Assembly: GCA_963729445.1 (NCBI GenBank)
Contig: CAVSNU010000003.1
Coordinates: forward strand, 310,001-374,000
Length of the DNA: 64,000 nt
DNA from: JACCZH01 sp963729445
GTDB taxonomy: Bacteria > Chloroflexota > Chloroflexia > Thermomicrobiales > CFX8
Direction: 5' to 3'
Below, in pieces: positions 54,524 through 63,071 of this stretch. A program made the translations under genes and the position numbers. Below the pieces are notes generated by a model. That model was not told the origin of the DNA. It did not search any database and saw only the letters and a list, made by a program, of their open reading frames with translations. How positions within the stretch are numbered: the first letter of the stretch is position 1; every line of letters begins with the position of its first letter.

Positions 54524-55576
54524 ATGCAGCAGGTCACAATCGTCGGACTCGGCCTCATCGGCGCGTCCATCGGACTTGGCCTCCGTCGCTGGGCCACGAA
54601 TGACGGCAAGCGAGCAGCCGTGCTCTCGGTCACCGGGTTTGACACGAACCTGGAGCACCAGAACTATGCCAAGAAGATCCAGGCGGTCGACCGCACCGAG
54701 TGGGATCTCCCGCGCGCAACCCGCGAGGCAGACCTGGTTATCATCGCAGTGCCGCCGTTGGCCGTGCGCAGCGTGCTGGAAGCTCTGGCGGAGACGCTCA
54801 AGCCAGGTGCGGTGGTAACAGACGTCACCTCAACGAAAGCCGACATCATGAAGTGGGCAGACGAAATTCTGCCAAACCACGTGCACTTCATCGGTGGGCA
54901 CCCGATGGCGGGCAAATCGCAGAGCATCGAAGGTGCGGATGCTGATCTGTTCAACGCGGCCACCTGGTGCGTCGTGCCATCCGTGGCCGCGGATGAGAAC
55001 GCCGTTCAGACCGTCCTGGGCATGGTAAGCGCGCTAGGTGCTGAGCCCGCGTTCGTGGATGCGCATGAGCACGACGGTTTCGTGGGAGCCGTAAGTCATC
55101 TGCCGTTCATGCTCTCGATCGCGCTCATGCATTCCGTGAGCCGCGACCCGGCCTGGCGCGACATGAAGCAGCTCTCTTCGACCGGTTTTCAGGATGTTTC
55201 GCGGCTCGCTGGCGGGAGCGCCGAGATGCACCGCGACATCTGCGTCACGAACCGCGAAGCGGTGGTCCGCTGGATGGGCGAGGCGATCGAGGATCTCCAG
55301 CATATGCGGTCGCTCATCGCGGCCGGTACTGAAGAGGCAGACGAAACGCTCTTGAGCATCTTCGAAGAGACGCGCGACGCGCGGGCGGGTTGGGCGACGA
55401 CCGAGCGGCGCGGCGGCGAGCTTGTACAGGACACCGATAAAGAACTCTCAAACGTCAGCATGACCGGTCAGTTTAACCAGATGCTATTCGGATCGATGTT
55501 CCGGCGCAAGCCCCGTCTTGGGTCCACTACAGAGCGCGAGAAGCGCGACGGGAAACGAGACAATTCGCGTCATTAG
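54524..55576 (+). CDS. tyrA: Prephenate dehydrogenase
   Basis: 350-residue NAD(P)-dependent enzyme of tyrosine biosynthesis. Rossmann start VTIVGLGLIGASIGLGLRR, conserved active-site HFIGGHPMAGKSQSIEGADA with the catalytic His, and VGAVSHLPFMLSIAL. The tail after about residue 325 is basic and unconserved. AAAGGAG lies 6 nt before the ATG. Transcribed alone, from an extended -10 promoter, and closed by a terminator. aroQ, another gene of the aromatic pathway, is 7 kb away. Confidence 0.94.
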   Translation: MQQVTIVGLGLIGASIGLGLRRWATNDGKRAAVLSVTGFDTNLEHQNYAKKIQAVDRTEWDLPRATREADLVIIAVPPLAVRSVLEALAETLKPGAVVTDVTSTKADIMKWADEILPNHVHFIGGHPMAGKSQSIEGADADLFNAATWCVVPSVAADENAVQTVLGMVSALGAEPAFVDAHEHDGFVGAVSHLPFMLSIALMHSVSRDPAWRDMKQLSSTGFQDVSRLAGGSAEMHRDICVTNREAVVRWMGEAIEDLQHMRSLIAAGTEEADETLLSIFEETRDARAGWATTERRGGELVQDTDKELSNVSMTGQFNQMLFGSMFRRKPRLGSTTEREKRDGKRDNSRH

Positions 55577-55654
55577 AGCGGTTGTCGGAACCATCGACCT
55601 CGCGTAGAGGCGCCATTTGTTGCGCCACGTAACCACAAGGCTGCGTTCGAAATC

Positions 55655-55690
55655 AAAAGGGGAGGGCACAGCTGTCCCCCCCTTTTCATT
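55655..55690. terminator. Terminator after tyrA
   Basis: AAAAGGGG-A-GGG pairs with CCC-CCCCTTTT (one bulged A), loop of 9 nt, followed by CATTTCT. It lies between convergent genes. Confidence 0.8.
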
Positions 55691-55711
55691 TCTCGCTGTC
55701 TGCGTGCTCGC

Positions 55712-56194
55712 TTACGGAACCAGCGCCCACTCTCGCGGAAGACGGTAGTGGTAGAGCGCGCGCGTCGGCCGGCCCGACTCCCGGATCCGACCGCGATCGT
55801 TGCGCTGGATCTCCGAGTAGCTATTCTGAACCTGCACGATCCGCCGCGCCGTAAGGTTGAAGATAATTAAACCGGCCTGCACCGGTTGCGAGCTCGCGGC
55901 CCTCGCAGTCTCGCCGTAGACCCGAAAGGGTGGCAAGTCGTCGCCGTCCGTCCGCGAGATTAAGCGATCTATCGCCTGGGTATTCCCGGCGACGTTATGC
56001 TCGTCAAATACGGCCAACCCATGCATCACGTTATCGACGAACTCGGCATCATAACGCCGGACGTGTTCCAGCATCTCACGCAACGATTTCGGCCCTTTGG
56101 CGCAGGCCGCGACCAACATTTTCAGCACGTGGCCTGGCCCGATAAAACTCGCCGTGCCGGCGTCATCGGTGACGGTGTATCGAATACGGGACAC
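55712..56194 (-). CDS. Conserved hypothetical protein
   Basis: About 160 residues, no family recognised. Sequence such as SFIGPGHVLKMLVAACAKGP and AGLIIFNLTARRIVQVQNSY suggests a compact soluble alpha/beta protein. GTG 56194 is chosen because AAAGAGGAG lies 9 nt upstream; the frame continues upstream to 56398 without support. A short palindrome GTACGTAC (56221-56228) lies 27 bp before this start. It is convergent with tyrA. Confidence 0.65.
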   Translation of the reverse strand: MSRIRYTVTDDAGTASFIGPGHVLKMLVAACAKGPKSLREMLEHVRRYDAEFVDNVMHGLAVFDEHNVAGNTQAIDRLISRTDGDDLPPFRVYGETARAASSQPVQAGLIIFNLTARRIVQVQNSYSEIQRNDRGRIRESGRPTRALYHYRLPREWALVP

Positions 56195-56508
56195 GATCGA
56201 AGGCTCCTCTTTAGCGGTTAGTACGTACGAAGTATCGGTGAAGATTGGACTTGCACCCGGTGCGGGAAATGCCGACCGGGCAGGACCGGAAACTCTACCA
56301 TAAAGCTCATACACGAAAAACTTGAGAGCGCATTCAAGCCATGCAATTGACGCAGCATGTCGTACACTATGGGTGGGTACAGCTTGGAGTTCTTGCACAC
56401 ATTCAGCACGTCTGAAGCGTGCCGATTATGCCGGCCAGTCGGGTATTGGCCCGGACGGTTATACAGGATCGCCTCACTCACTCTTACCGCGCCCGGAGGG
56501 TGGACATC

Positions 56509-56988
56509 ATGTCAGACAAGCGTTACAGCAAAGTCGAGGAAGAGATCATCCAGATTCTCGATCAGATGGATCAGAAGCCACCTGCCGCACCACCGGCCAA
56601 CCTCGTTCCATTCCGGCCCAGGTCGAAATCATCGCAACGGCGATTCGATACGAACCGAATCAAGGCAACCGTAACAGACCCTCTGACAAAAGTACGGCGC
56701 TACTCGGCGGGGTCGTGGGTAGGGGTCGGTATCGTCGTTGCTATCCTCGCCTGGCAGTTGTCACGGTTTTCGGGAACATTGGCGATGGTAGCAATGGTGT
56801 TGAGTGTGCTCGCTTTCCTGGCAGCCCTCTACACGCGAAAAAGTGGCGCAATCGCCGGTGGTCCGCCCACAGCGTCGACGTCCAAGCGCTGGAGGGGCCG
56901 CGACATCGATTTCGATCATTCACGGCGCTCCTCGGTTGCTGATCGGACCCGGAATTGGGGCAGGAAACGAAGAGGTCCGCGAGGCTAG
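56509..56988 (+). CDS. Hypothetical protein with two membrane helices
   Basis: 159 residues. The N-terminal part SDKRYSKVEEEIIQILDQM is a helical segment followed by a proline-rich stretch; two hydrophobic segments, WVGVGIVVAILAWQL and MVAMVLSVLAFLAALY, come next. The C-terminus is strongly basic. GGAGG before ATG 56509. The N-terminal helix looks like that of DUF6576-type proteins, which associate with rhomboid proteases, but this is only suggestive. It is followed after 60 bp by the NUDIX gene. Confidence 0.65.
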   Translation: MSDKRYSKVEEEIIQILDQMDQKPPAAPPANLVPFRPRSKSSQRRFDTNRIKATVTDPLTKVRRYSAGSWVGVGIVVAILAWQLSRFSGTLAMVAMVLSVLAFLAALYTRKSGAIAGGPPTASTSKRWRGRDIDFDHSRRSSVADRTRNWGRKRRGPRG

Positions 56989-57048
56989 CCGCCCCGCACA
57001 CGCCTGACCTTTCATCTGACAGACCGCAGAGGAGCAGTACGGGGCCGT

Positions 57049-57507
57049 ATGCCGAAGATCGTTAGCGATATTGTTGATATGTATCTATTTCGTACAGTGA
57101 ACGCCCGCGTGCAGTTTCTGGTCGTTCGCCGCCGCCCCGATGTCGCGATGGGCGATACGTGGCAATCCATACATGGCAAGATCGCTCGGGACGAGACCGC
57201 GGTCGAAGCCGCGAGACGCGAGATCGAGGAACACACCGGCATCGTCCCCACACAGATGTACTCCGCCGATTACATTAGCCAGTTTTACGACCATGTTACC
57301 GACACGATCGTGCTCGCGCCCACGTTCGCGGCCAGAGTTCCGGCCCGCTCAAAGCCCAGGCTCTCCGCCGAATTCAGTGATTACGCCTGGTGTGATCTCG
57401 AAGAGACGACCGGCCGTCTGATGTGGTCTGCCCAGCGCTGGGCCGTGCGCCACATTTACGACGTGATTGCGATGGGCGGCGATGACGCGGAGCTCTACAC
57501 GCTCTGA
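57049..57507 (+). CDS. NUDIX hydrolase
   Basis: 152 residues. The Nudix box is GKIARDETAVEAARREIEEH followed by TGI (consensus G-x5-E-x7-R-E-U-x-E-E-x-G-U), with histidine in place of the second of the paired glutamates. Such proteins hydrolyse nucleoside diphosphate derivatives. Start WQSIHGKI resembles dihydroneopterin-triphosphate or ADP-ribose type enzymes, but the substrate is not determined. uvrB follows after 78 bp, so a sanitation role would fit but is not shown. Confidence 0.87.
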   Translation: MPKIVSDIVDMYLFRTVNARVQFLVVRRRPDVAMGDTWQSIHGKIARDETAVEAARREIEEHTGIVPTQMYSADYISQFYDHVTDTIVLAPTFAARVPARSKPRLSAEFSDYAWCDLEETTGRLMWSAQRWAVRHIYDVIAMGGDDAELYTL

Positions 57508-57585
57508 ACGAGGCACTTTTTCGGTATACTTACGGTTGTGAAATCGACCCCAAACTGCCTCAGTCATCGAGTGGAGTGACCGTCT

Positions 57586-59582
57586 TTGCCACCGTTCAAA
57601 ATTGTCTCCGACTTGCAGCCCACCGGCGATCAACCTCAGGCCATCGCAGAACTCGTCTCCGGCATTGAAGCAGGCGCAGCTCCGGCAAACGTTGTTGGGC
57701 GTTACTGGCTCTGGCAAGACGTTCACCATGGCAAACGTCATCGAGCGTACCCAGCGCCCGACGCTGGTGCTGGCCCACAACAAGACGCTGGCGGCGCAAC
57801 TCTACAGCGAGCTCAAAGAGTACTTTCCAGATAACGCCGTTGAGTATTTCGTCTCCTATTACGACTACTACCAGCCTGAAGCCTATATCCCGAGTACCGA
57901 TACCTACATCGAAAAAGACTCGGCAATCAACGAGGAGATCGACAAGCTGCGCCACGCGGCGACACGCGCGTTGCGCAGCCGAAAAGACGTGATCATCGTC
58001 GCGTCGGTCTCATGCATTTATGGTCTTGGATCACCCTCGGATTACGACGAGCAGACCGTTGTCCTGCAGCGTGGGCAGCGCATTCGGCGCGATCGGGTTA
58101 TCCGGCACTTGATCGACATCCAGTACGACCGCAACGACATGACCCTCGTACGAGGCACATTCCGCGTGCGCGGCGACACACTGGAAATTTACCCGGTCTA
58201 TGAAGAGCTAGCAGTCCGGGTGGAGTTTTTCGGCGACGAGATCGAGCGGATCGTTGAAGCTGGACCCGCTCACGGGAGAGATTCTCTCGGAAAAGACCGA
58301 GATGACATCTATCCGGCGCGTCACTTCGTCACGACGAACGACAAGCTCGCGCTCGCGATCGGTGACATTGAGAAAGAGCTCAAGGAACACCTGAAACAGC
58401 TCGACGCCGACGGCAAGGTGCTCGAGGCAGCGCGTCTCCGACAACGCACTATGTATGACCTGGAGATGCTGCAAGAGACCGGCTACTGCGCCGGCGTGGA
58501 GAACTACTCCCGTCATCTCGCCCGCCGTCTCGCCGGGCAGCAACCCTGGACGTTGCTCGACTATTTCCCGGCTGACTTCCTGATGATCGTTGACGAGTCG
58601 CACATCTCCCTGCCGCAGGTACGGGGCATGTACGGCGGGGACCGCTCGCGCAAGGACATGCTGATCGAACACGGCTTTCGCTTGCCTTCTGCTCGCGACA
58701 ACCGGCCGCTGACCTTTGACGAGTTTCAGAACCAGATGAACCAGGCCATCTACGTCTCCGCGACACCCGGTCCATACGAGATGGAGCACTCGTCACAGAT
58801 CGTCGAGCAGGTTATTCGGCCGACCGGGCTCATCGACCCGGCCATCTCGGTGCGACCGACGAAGGGCCAGATCGACGACCTGCTGGAAGAGATCCACGCG
58901 CGTATCGGTCGTGGAGAGCGAGCTCTGGTGACGACGCTGACGAAGAAGATGGCGGAAGATCTGTCAGACTACCTCAAGGAATCGGGCATCCGCACCCACT
59001 ACCTGCACTCCGAGATCGACACGCTTGAGCGTATCGAGATCCTGCGCGATCTGCGCCTCGGGAGTGTATGACGTCGTCGTTGGTATCAACCTGCTGCGAG
59101 AGGGTCTGGATCTCCCTGAAGTCTCACTCGTTGCGATTCTCGACGCGGACAAGGAAGGTTACCTGCGGTCGGAAACCTCGTTGATTCAGACCATTGGGCG
59201 GGCCGCGCGCCATGTCGAAGGTCAGGTCATCATGTACGCCGACAACATGACCCGTTCGATGAAGGCAGCCATCGACGAGACGTATCGTCGCCGGGCCATC
59301 CAGATCTCGCATAACGAGGCGCACGGTATCACTCCGACCACCATCGTCAAAGAAATTCGTGACCTTACCGAGCGAATCAAACTTGTCGCAGAGGACTCTC
59401 CGGTATACTCGGCCGATGCTCCGAACGGAGCGATCACGGAGATTCCGCCCGACGAGCTTGCGCGGCTTATCAAAGATCTGGAACGCCAGATGAAGGACGC
59501 CGCCAAGCAGCTGGAATTCGAGAAAGCCGCACTTCTGCGCGATCAGGTGGTTCACTTGCGCCGTGTTCAGGAAGTCATGTAA
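57586..59582 (+). pseudogene. uvrB: Excinuclease ABC subunit B, two frameshifts
   Basis: Helicase-like damage-verification subunit of nucleotide excision repair. Frame 1 covers the N-terminus to about 57677. Frame 2 runs from TLLGVTGSGKTFTM (Walker A) through the beta-hairpin region (FVSYYDYYQPEAYIP) to 59062. Frame 3 holds GINLLREGLDLPEVSLVAIL, QTIGRAARH and the C-terminal UVR motif. Each junction can be repaired by removing a single base (near 57677 and at 59063). Conserved across all frames, so probably sequencing error; if real, the cell would lack UvrB. TTG start with GGAG upstream, and TATACT at 57525-57530 is a likely -10. Confidence 0.9.
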
Positions 59583-59659
59583 CCCCCTAACACTCCACTC
59601 CTGAGTTGCTTCACGGGAACCTGTAACTGCAGATCCAGACGAAAGGGACCGTAGAACCG

Positions 59660-60946
59660 ATGCGCGATTCTCAACGCACGGGCGATCGAGGGCCGCGCCC
59701 TCAAACTCGCCCGTTTGGCTCGACCGGGCTCGCAGGGCTGTTGGCTGTAGGGATATTTTTCGTCGCGCTGATCGTTGCCGCAGTGCTCGTCCTGGGCGAC
59801 GACGACGATTCCAGGGAGTTTGCGCTCGTCGACGCAACGCCGACGTCCTCGACGGGGCTGGTTGCTGCACCGACAACCACGGTACTGACGAGTGCAACAC
59901 CTCAACCGAACACTTCGCCCACGCCATCGAACAGCGAACCCGCTACGACGCCACGGGCATTTCCTACGTTGACGCCGGCCCCGACGGCAACCCCCGACGC
60001 GGACACGACCGCGCCGACCGCTACTCCTGACGAGGCTGACGGCGACGACCCGGACGAGTCCGATCCTGACCCCACCGAGTCAGAAGAAATCCCACCAGAG
60101 CCGGTCGAAGAGCCGGTCGCCGGGGAGTTCGGCTTCCTGCCGCCCCCACAAATGCCCAGTGGTGGCGCAGGGCAGTCGTTAACCCTGGATTACCAGCTCG
60201 GCACCTCGCTCGAGATGGTGCCCACTACCGGCACCGTCTATCAGGTGGAATGGCCGTCGTACAGCGCTGACGAGGTTGCGAGCATGGCAGCCAACCTCGG
60301 CGTCGATGGCGACGTTGTCGAGCAGGGTGAAGGCGTCTTCAGCGTAAGTGGCTCCGAGAGCTCACTGTTCGTATCCTCGACAGTCATCGAGTACAGCTCC
60401 TCTTCATCCGCCGCATCGAGCGACGTACCTTCTGAAGACCTGGCCCTCGAAGCTGCCTGGTCATGGTTCTCTACGGCCGGTATTGGAGGAATCTCCGCTG
60501 GAGACGCAGAAGTAATCGCCATGGAAGAAGAGTCCGGCCTGGCGGTCGTGGCACTGACGCCATCTAGCCCGGCACCGAACCTGGCTCCATCATTGGCGGC
60601 GCGGATCAAGGTTGCGGCCGACGGCACTGTGGAAGAAGCGCGCGTTGATTGGCCGGCAGATCTCATCGGCTCCGACTACGGGCTCATCCCGGCCATCGAC
60701 CTCTGGGAGACGCTCCGCAACGGACAGGCGTTCGTAGCGGCCGACATCTCGGAATCGGGCGGCGGATCGGGTACTGTCACCGTCACGGACATCTCGATCG
60801 CCTACACCGTCTCCGGCAGCCCCTGGGACGCGCAGTACGTCGTGCCGCTCGTCGTCTTCGGCGGCACGGCAACGATCAATGGAACCAGTGTGTACGTTTC
60901 GGCCTATATACCGGCCGTCTATCATCAAGGAAATCCGCTCGGATGA
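59660..60946 (+). CDS. Membrane-anchored, Pro/Thr-rich extracellular protein
   Basis: 428 residues. An uncleaved-looking membrane helix GLAGLLAVGIFFVALIVAAV (about residues 24-43) is followed by a low-complexity linker rich in Thr, Pro, Ser and acidic residues, to about residue 155, with stretches like DDPDESDPDPTESEE. A globular C-terminal part follows, of unknown family. The topology suggests an extracellular sensor or wall-associated domain. ATG 59660 is preceded by GAAAGGGACC. Its stop overlaps the GH18 start (ATGA), so the two are coupled. Confidence 0.72.
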   Translation: MRDSQRTGDRGPRPQTRPFGSTGLAGLLAVGIFFVALIVAAVLVLGDDDDSREFALVDATPTSSTGLVAAPTTTVLTSATPQPNTSPTPSNSEPATTPRAFPTLTPAPTATPDADTTAPTATPDEADGDDPDESDPDPTESEEIPPEPVEEPVAGEFGFLPPPQMPSGGAGQSLTLDYQLGTSLEMVPTTGTVYQVEWPSYSADEVASMAANLGVDGDVVEQGEGVFSVSGSESSLFVSSTVIEYSSSSSAASSDVPSEDLALEAAWSWFSTAGIGGISAGDAEVIAMEEESGLAVVALTPSSPAPNLAPSLAARIKVAADGTVEEARVDWPADLIGSDYGLIPAIDLWETLRNGQAFVAADISESGGGSGTVTVTDISIAYTVSGSPWDAQYVVPLVVFGGTATINGTSVYVSAYIPAVYHQGNPLG

Positions 60947-62589
60947 AAAAGTACGTCGCCGGAAGTATCGCTTGTCTGGTCACCATTGGATTAGTTCTCG
61001 GAGCCATCCTCATTCCACTACGATCGCCGGGCACACAGGAAGCCGAGGCGAAAGCACTGCAACGCTGGGGCTATTACGTCACCTATTCTGACAGCTCGAA
61101 GGCATCGTTAGACGCCAATCTCCATCAGCTCGACGTCGTTTCGCCCTACTACTATCACCTGACGCCCAACGGCTCATTGAAGGAGTTCGACGAGCCGGAG
61201 ACCACGGCGAAAATTCGCGCCAACAGCGACGCCAAGATCCTTCCGATTGTCCAGAACGAAGCGCGATGGGATGATTTCACCGAGGCGATGAGGACGCCCG
61301 AGAAACGGCAGGCCGCGGTGGACCTCCTCGTCGATCTGGTTGAGCGCAAGAACTACGACGGCATTCACATCGATTTCGAAGCTGTAAACGCGTCTGACCG
61401 TGATATCCTCTCGGACTTCATGGAGCGCCTGTCAAAAGCGTTCAGGCCGCGGGGCTTGATCACGTCACAGGCCGTCATCCCACGGCTCTCCGACATGTCC
61501 ACGACGTGGGGAGGAGCGTATGACTTCGAGGAGCTGGCCCGGCACAACGACTACATCGTTATCATGGCGTATGACCACACACCGGTAGGGTCCGCAACGC
61601 CGGGACCGGTAGCACCGCTCACGTGGGTGCGCCAGGCGATCTCGTACACGTCGAGCCAGATCCCGGCTGACCAGTTGATCCTTGGTGTGCCGTTCTACGG
61701 TTACGACTGGAATACCAAGGAGGGGCCCCCGGCCGCTGCTGTCACCTACGATGCCGCGGTGGCGCTGTCAAAACGCGATGGTGCGACGTCAGGCTACAGC
61801 GCAGAGCACAACTCGCCCTGGGTGAAATACAAGGACGATAACGGCGCCGCGCACGAAGTGTGGTTTGAGGACTCCCAAAGTTTTGAGATCAAGCTCAAAG
61901 CGGCGATGGACTACGACCTGGCCGGATTCGCTGCCTGGCGGCTGGGACAGGAAGACCCGGACAACTGGCGCGTTGTCGCCGCCCTCCAGACGCCCGCAAG
62001 CCCGGTAGCGCCGCGACCTGATACTGCAACGAGTCGCTACTTTAGTGAGACGGGCCACAGCCTCTCGGATGAGTTTCTGACCTACTGGGAGACCAACGGG
62101 GGCCTGGCACGTTTCGGCTATCCGCGTACCGAGCCGTTCGTTGAACACGATCCGCTGGTTGGCGAGAGTTTTCTCGTTCAGTATTTTGAACGCGCCCGCT
62201 TCGAATTGCACCCCGAGTTCGCCGGGACGCAATTCGAAGTCCTGCTTGGCCATACCGGCCGGTGGGCGCTAGAGGAAGAGCGCGGCGTCGATCCATGGGA
62301 GAGTGCGGGTTCTCCGCAGCCGGGAAAGCGCTATTTTGAGGAGACGGGCCACTCCGTGAGCCCGTTGTTCGAAGCGTACTGGGAATCGCAGGGCGGCCTG
62401 TACCAGTATGGCTTTCCGATCAGCGAGGAGTTTATCGAGACGAACCCTGAGGACGGCAGTGATTATGTAGTCCAGTATTTTGAGCGCGCCCGCTTCGAAT
62501 ACCATCCGGAGTTTGAGGGTACGCAGTACGAAATTCTGCTCGGTCTGCTAGGGAACGAAATGCTGCGGGAGAGAGGTTGGATCCGATGA
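60943..62589 (+). CDS. Glycoside hydrolase family 18 protein with C-terminal tandem repeats
   Basis: 548 residues. The N-terminal signal peptide or anchor is MKKYVAGSIACLVTIGLVLG. The catalytic GH18 barrel (about residues 40-345) has NYDGIHIDFEAVNA, the family D-x-x-x-x-D-x-E active-site strand with the acid Glu, then IMAYDHTPVGSATPGPVAP and GFAAWRLGQEDPDNW. It resembles YaaH/SleL-type peptidoglycan N-acetylglucosaminidases and chitinase-like proteins. Two 72-residue repeats end the protein. Exported, likely acting on peptidoglycan or another GlcNAc polymer. Coupled by ATGA overlaps both to the gene before and to aroQ after. Confidence 0.87.
   Translation: MKKYVAGSIACLVTIGLVLGAILIPLRSPGTQEAEAKALQRWGYYVTYSDSSKASLDANLHQLDVVSPYYYHLTPNGSLKEFDEPETTAKIRANSDAKILPIVQNEARWDDFTEAMRTPEKRQAAVDLLVDLVERKNYDGIHIDFEAVNASDRDILSDFMERLSKAFRPRGLITSQAVIPRLSDMSTTWGGAYDFEELARHNDYIVIMAYDHTPVGSATPGPVAPLTWVRQAISYTSSQIPADQLILGVPFYGYDWNTKEGPPAAAVTYDAAVALSKRDGATSGYSAEHNSPWVKYKDDNGAAHEVWFEDSQSFEIKLKAAMDYDLAGFAAWRLGQEDPDNWRVVAALQTPASPVAPRPDTATSRYFSETGHSLSDEFLTYWETNGGLARFGYPRTEPFVEHDPLVGESFLVQYFERARFELHPEFAGTQFEVLLGHTGRWALEEERGVDPWESAGSPQPGKRYFEETGHSVSPLFEAYWESQGGLYQYGFPISEEFIETNPEDGSDYVVQYFERARFEYHPEFEGTQYEILLGLLGNEMLRERGWIR
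62035..62544 (+). repeat. Two tandem 72-residue repeats in the GH18 protein
   Basis: Codons 62035-62250 and 62329-62544, each 216 bp, encode R-Y-F-x-E-T-G-H-S ... Y-W-E-x-x-G-G-L ... V-Q-Y-F-E-R-A-R-F-E-x-H-P-E-F-x-G-T-Q. They are similar in protein but not identical in DNA. Such units are common in Chloroflexi extracellular proteins and may bind the cell surface. Confidence 0.85.
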
Positions 62590-63071
62590 GCGATTCCGAG
62601 ACTACTCCGAAATGCATCCTGCTCCTGAACGGCCCCAACCTGAACCTCCTGGGGAAGCGCCAGCCACAGATCTACGGGCTGAATACACTCGATGACATCG
62701 AGGCAACCATGCGTGCAGCTGCCACCGAGCGTGGCTTCGAGCTCGCGGCCTTTCAGTCCAATTTCGAAGGACAGCTCATCGAGCACATCCACGACTTCGG
62801 CTGGAAATGCTCTGGTATCATCATCAATCCGGGGGCATTAACACATTACAGCATCGCCCTGCGGGACGCGCTCGCGGCAGTGCCGGCCCCGGCAGTCGAG
62901 ATTCATCTCTCAAACATCGCCGCACGCGAGGAGTTCCGCCACCATTCAGTCATCGCACCTGTAGCAGTGGGGTCGATTGCGGGTTTAGGACCCAGTGGCT
63001 ACGTCCTGGCGCTACAATATCTGATGGACATGGCCGATACCGAGGAGAGTCAACAGCGTGACCTCAGCTAA
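62586..63071 (+). CDS. aroQ: 3-dehydroquinate dehydratase, type II
   Basis: 161 residues; third step of the shikimate pathway. Signature ILLLNGPNLNLLGKRQPQIY with the catalytic loop, then FQSNFEGQLIEHIHDFG, INPGALTHYSIALRDAL and EIHLSNIAAREEFRHHSVI. ATG 62586 overlaps the GH18 stop (ATGA). Followed by an Xaa-Pro peptidase gene that overlaps its end; aroQ-pepP/pepQ-efp is a frequent bacterial order, so efp may lie past the window. Confidence 0.96.
   Translation: MSDSETTPKCILLLNGPNLNLLGKRQPQIYGLNTLDDIEATMRAAATERGFELAAFQSNFEGQLIEHIHDFGWKCSGIIINPGALTHYSIALRDALAAVPAPAVEIHLSNIAAREEFRHHSVIAPVAVGSIAGLGPSGYVLALQYLMDMADTEESQQRDLS

Noticed and set aside
57586..59582. Programmed frameshifting in uvrB
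   Set aside because: No slippery heptamer or downstream structure is seen at either break, both breaks can be fixed by removing one base, and valS shows similar damage. Sequence error is simpler.
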